Shown: positions 5,886 to 6,049 of the stretch, piece after piece
Layout: each line of letters starts with the position of its first letter
Numbering within the stretch: position 1 is the stretch's first letter
Source of the DNA: Gemmatimonadota bacterium
Lineage (GTDB): Bacteria; Gemmatimonadota; Gemmatimonadetes; Longimicrobiales; Gaopeijiaceae
Direction of reading: 5' to 3'
NCBI GenBank assembly: GCA_030550695.1
Contig: JAUQOX010000177.1
Coordinates: 1-6,049 of the forward strand
Length of the DNA: 6,049 bases
Notes under the pieces: model-generated
The model's database searches: none
The model's input: only the letters and a program-made list of their open reading frames with translations
What the model was told of the DNA's origin: nothing
Made by a program: the position numbers and the translations under genes

Positions 5886-6049
5886 ATGCGTGCGGTGACT
5901 TTTCAGGTTTCCGTGGGCAGGTACCTCCTGGCCCGCACCCTGGGGCGGGTGCGTCCGTCCCTGAGCCTCGGCGTGTTGGGGAGCCTCCGACTCCGGGAGG
6001 TTCCCGAGCCACCCCTCCCCGGGGAGGAATGGGTCCGCCTGGAAATCAT
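5886..6049 (+). CDS. Zinc-type medium-chain alcohol dehydrogenase-like protein, N-terminal part only
   Basis: The first 54 residues of a plus-strand gene that leaves the window. LRLREVPEPPLPGEEWVRLEI is typical of the start of the GroES-like domain (PF08240) in zinc-dependent medium-chain dehydrogenases, just before the GxCGTD zinc-ligand region, which is out of view. Such enzymes oxidise alcohols or reduce aldehydes and ketones with NAD(P); the substrate cannot be guessed. Between the opening MRAVTF and LRLREVPEP there are about 25 extra residues (VSVGRYLLARTLGRVRPS and so on) compared with a standard alcohol dehydrogenase, which suggests a distinct subfamily. The ATG at 5886 lacks any upstream ribosome binding site and sits seven bases after a TATCTT, hence the leaderless reading. 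It lies 33 bases after the receptor stop, so read-through from the receptor transcript is also possible. Confidence 0.68.
   Translation, partial: MRAVTFQVSVGRYLLARTLGRVRPSLSLGVLGSLRLREVPEPPLPGEEWVRLEI

Overview
This is an ordinary-looking chromosomal stretch from a GC-rich, diderm bacterium. A TonB-dependent outer-membrane receptor and a probable lipoprotein indicate an outer membrane. A bacilliredoxin-type gene, strong AGGAGG ribosome binding sites and high GC would fit Gemmatimonadota or a neighbouring phylum. That placement is a guess from gene style and was not tested by any search. No IS element, CRISPR array, tRNA, rRNA or phage gene was seen.

Layout from left to right. The start of a bacilliredoxin (BrxA/BrxB family) gene runs off the left edge on the minus strand (1-113). 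Divergent from it is a DUF1460 (PF07313) NlpC/P60-like amidase with a probable lipoprotein signal (232-1311, +). Its end overlaps by 26 bases the end of a convergent SLC13/DASS sodium:anion symporter (1286-2749, -). Divergent from the transporter, across about 110 bases, is a hotdog-fold acyl-CoA thioesterase (2861-3451, +).

The best-defined regulatory region lies at 3476-3806. It holds a near-consensus sigma70 promoter (TTGACA, 17-base spacer, TACAAT), a cobalamin riboswitch aptamer with a clear B12 box, and an expression platform with a candidate antiterminator. It ends in an intrinsic terminator whose T-tract stops immediately before the ATG of the next gene. That gene is a BtuB-like TonB-dependent receptor (3807-5852, +), so receptor synthesis is presumably shut off when intracellular cobalamin is high. 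After it comes the start of a zinc-type medium-chain dehydrogenase (5886 to the right edge, +), which has no ribosome binding site and looks leaderless.

The genes do not form one pathway. The only tight functional unit is promoter, riboswitch and cobalamin receptor. No btuC, btuD, btuF or other cobalamin gene is visible beside the receptor in this window. I found no convincing undescribed system. The most informative observations are the riboswitch switching layout and the probable leaderless start of the last gene.
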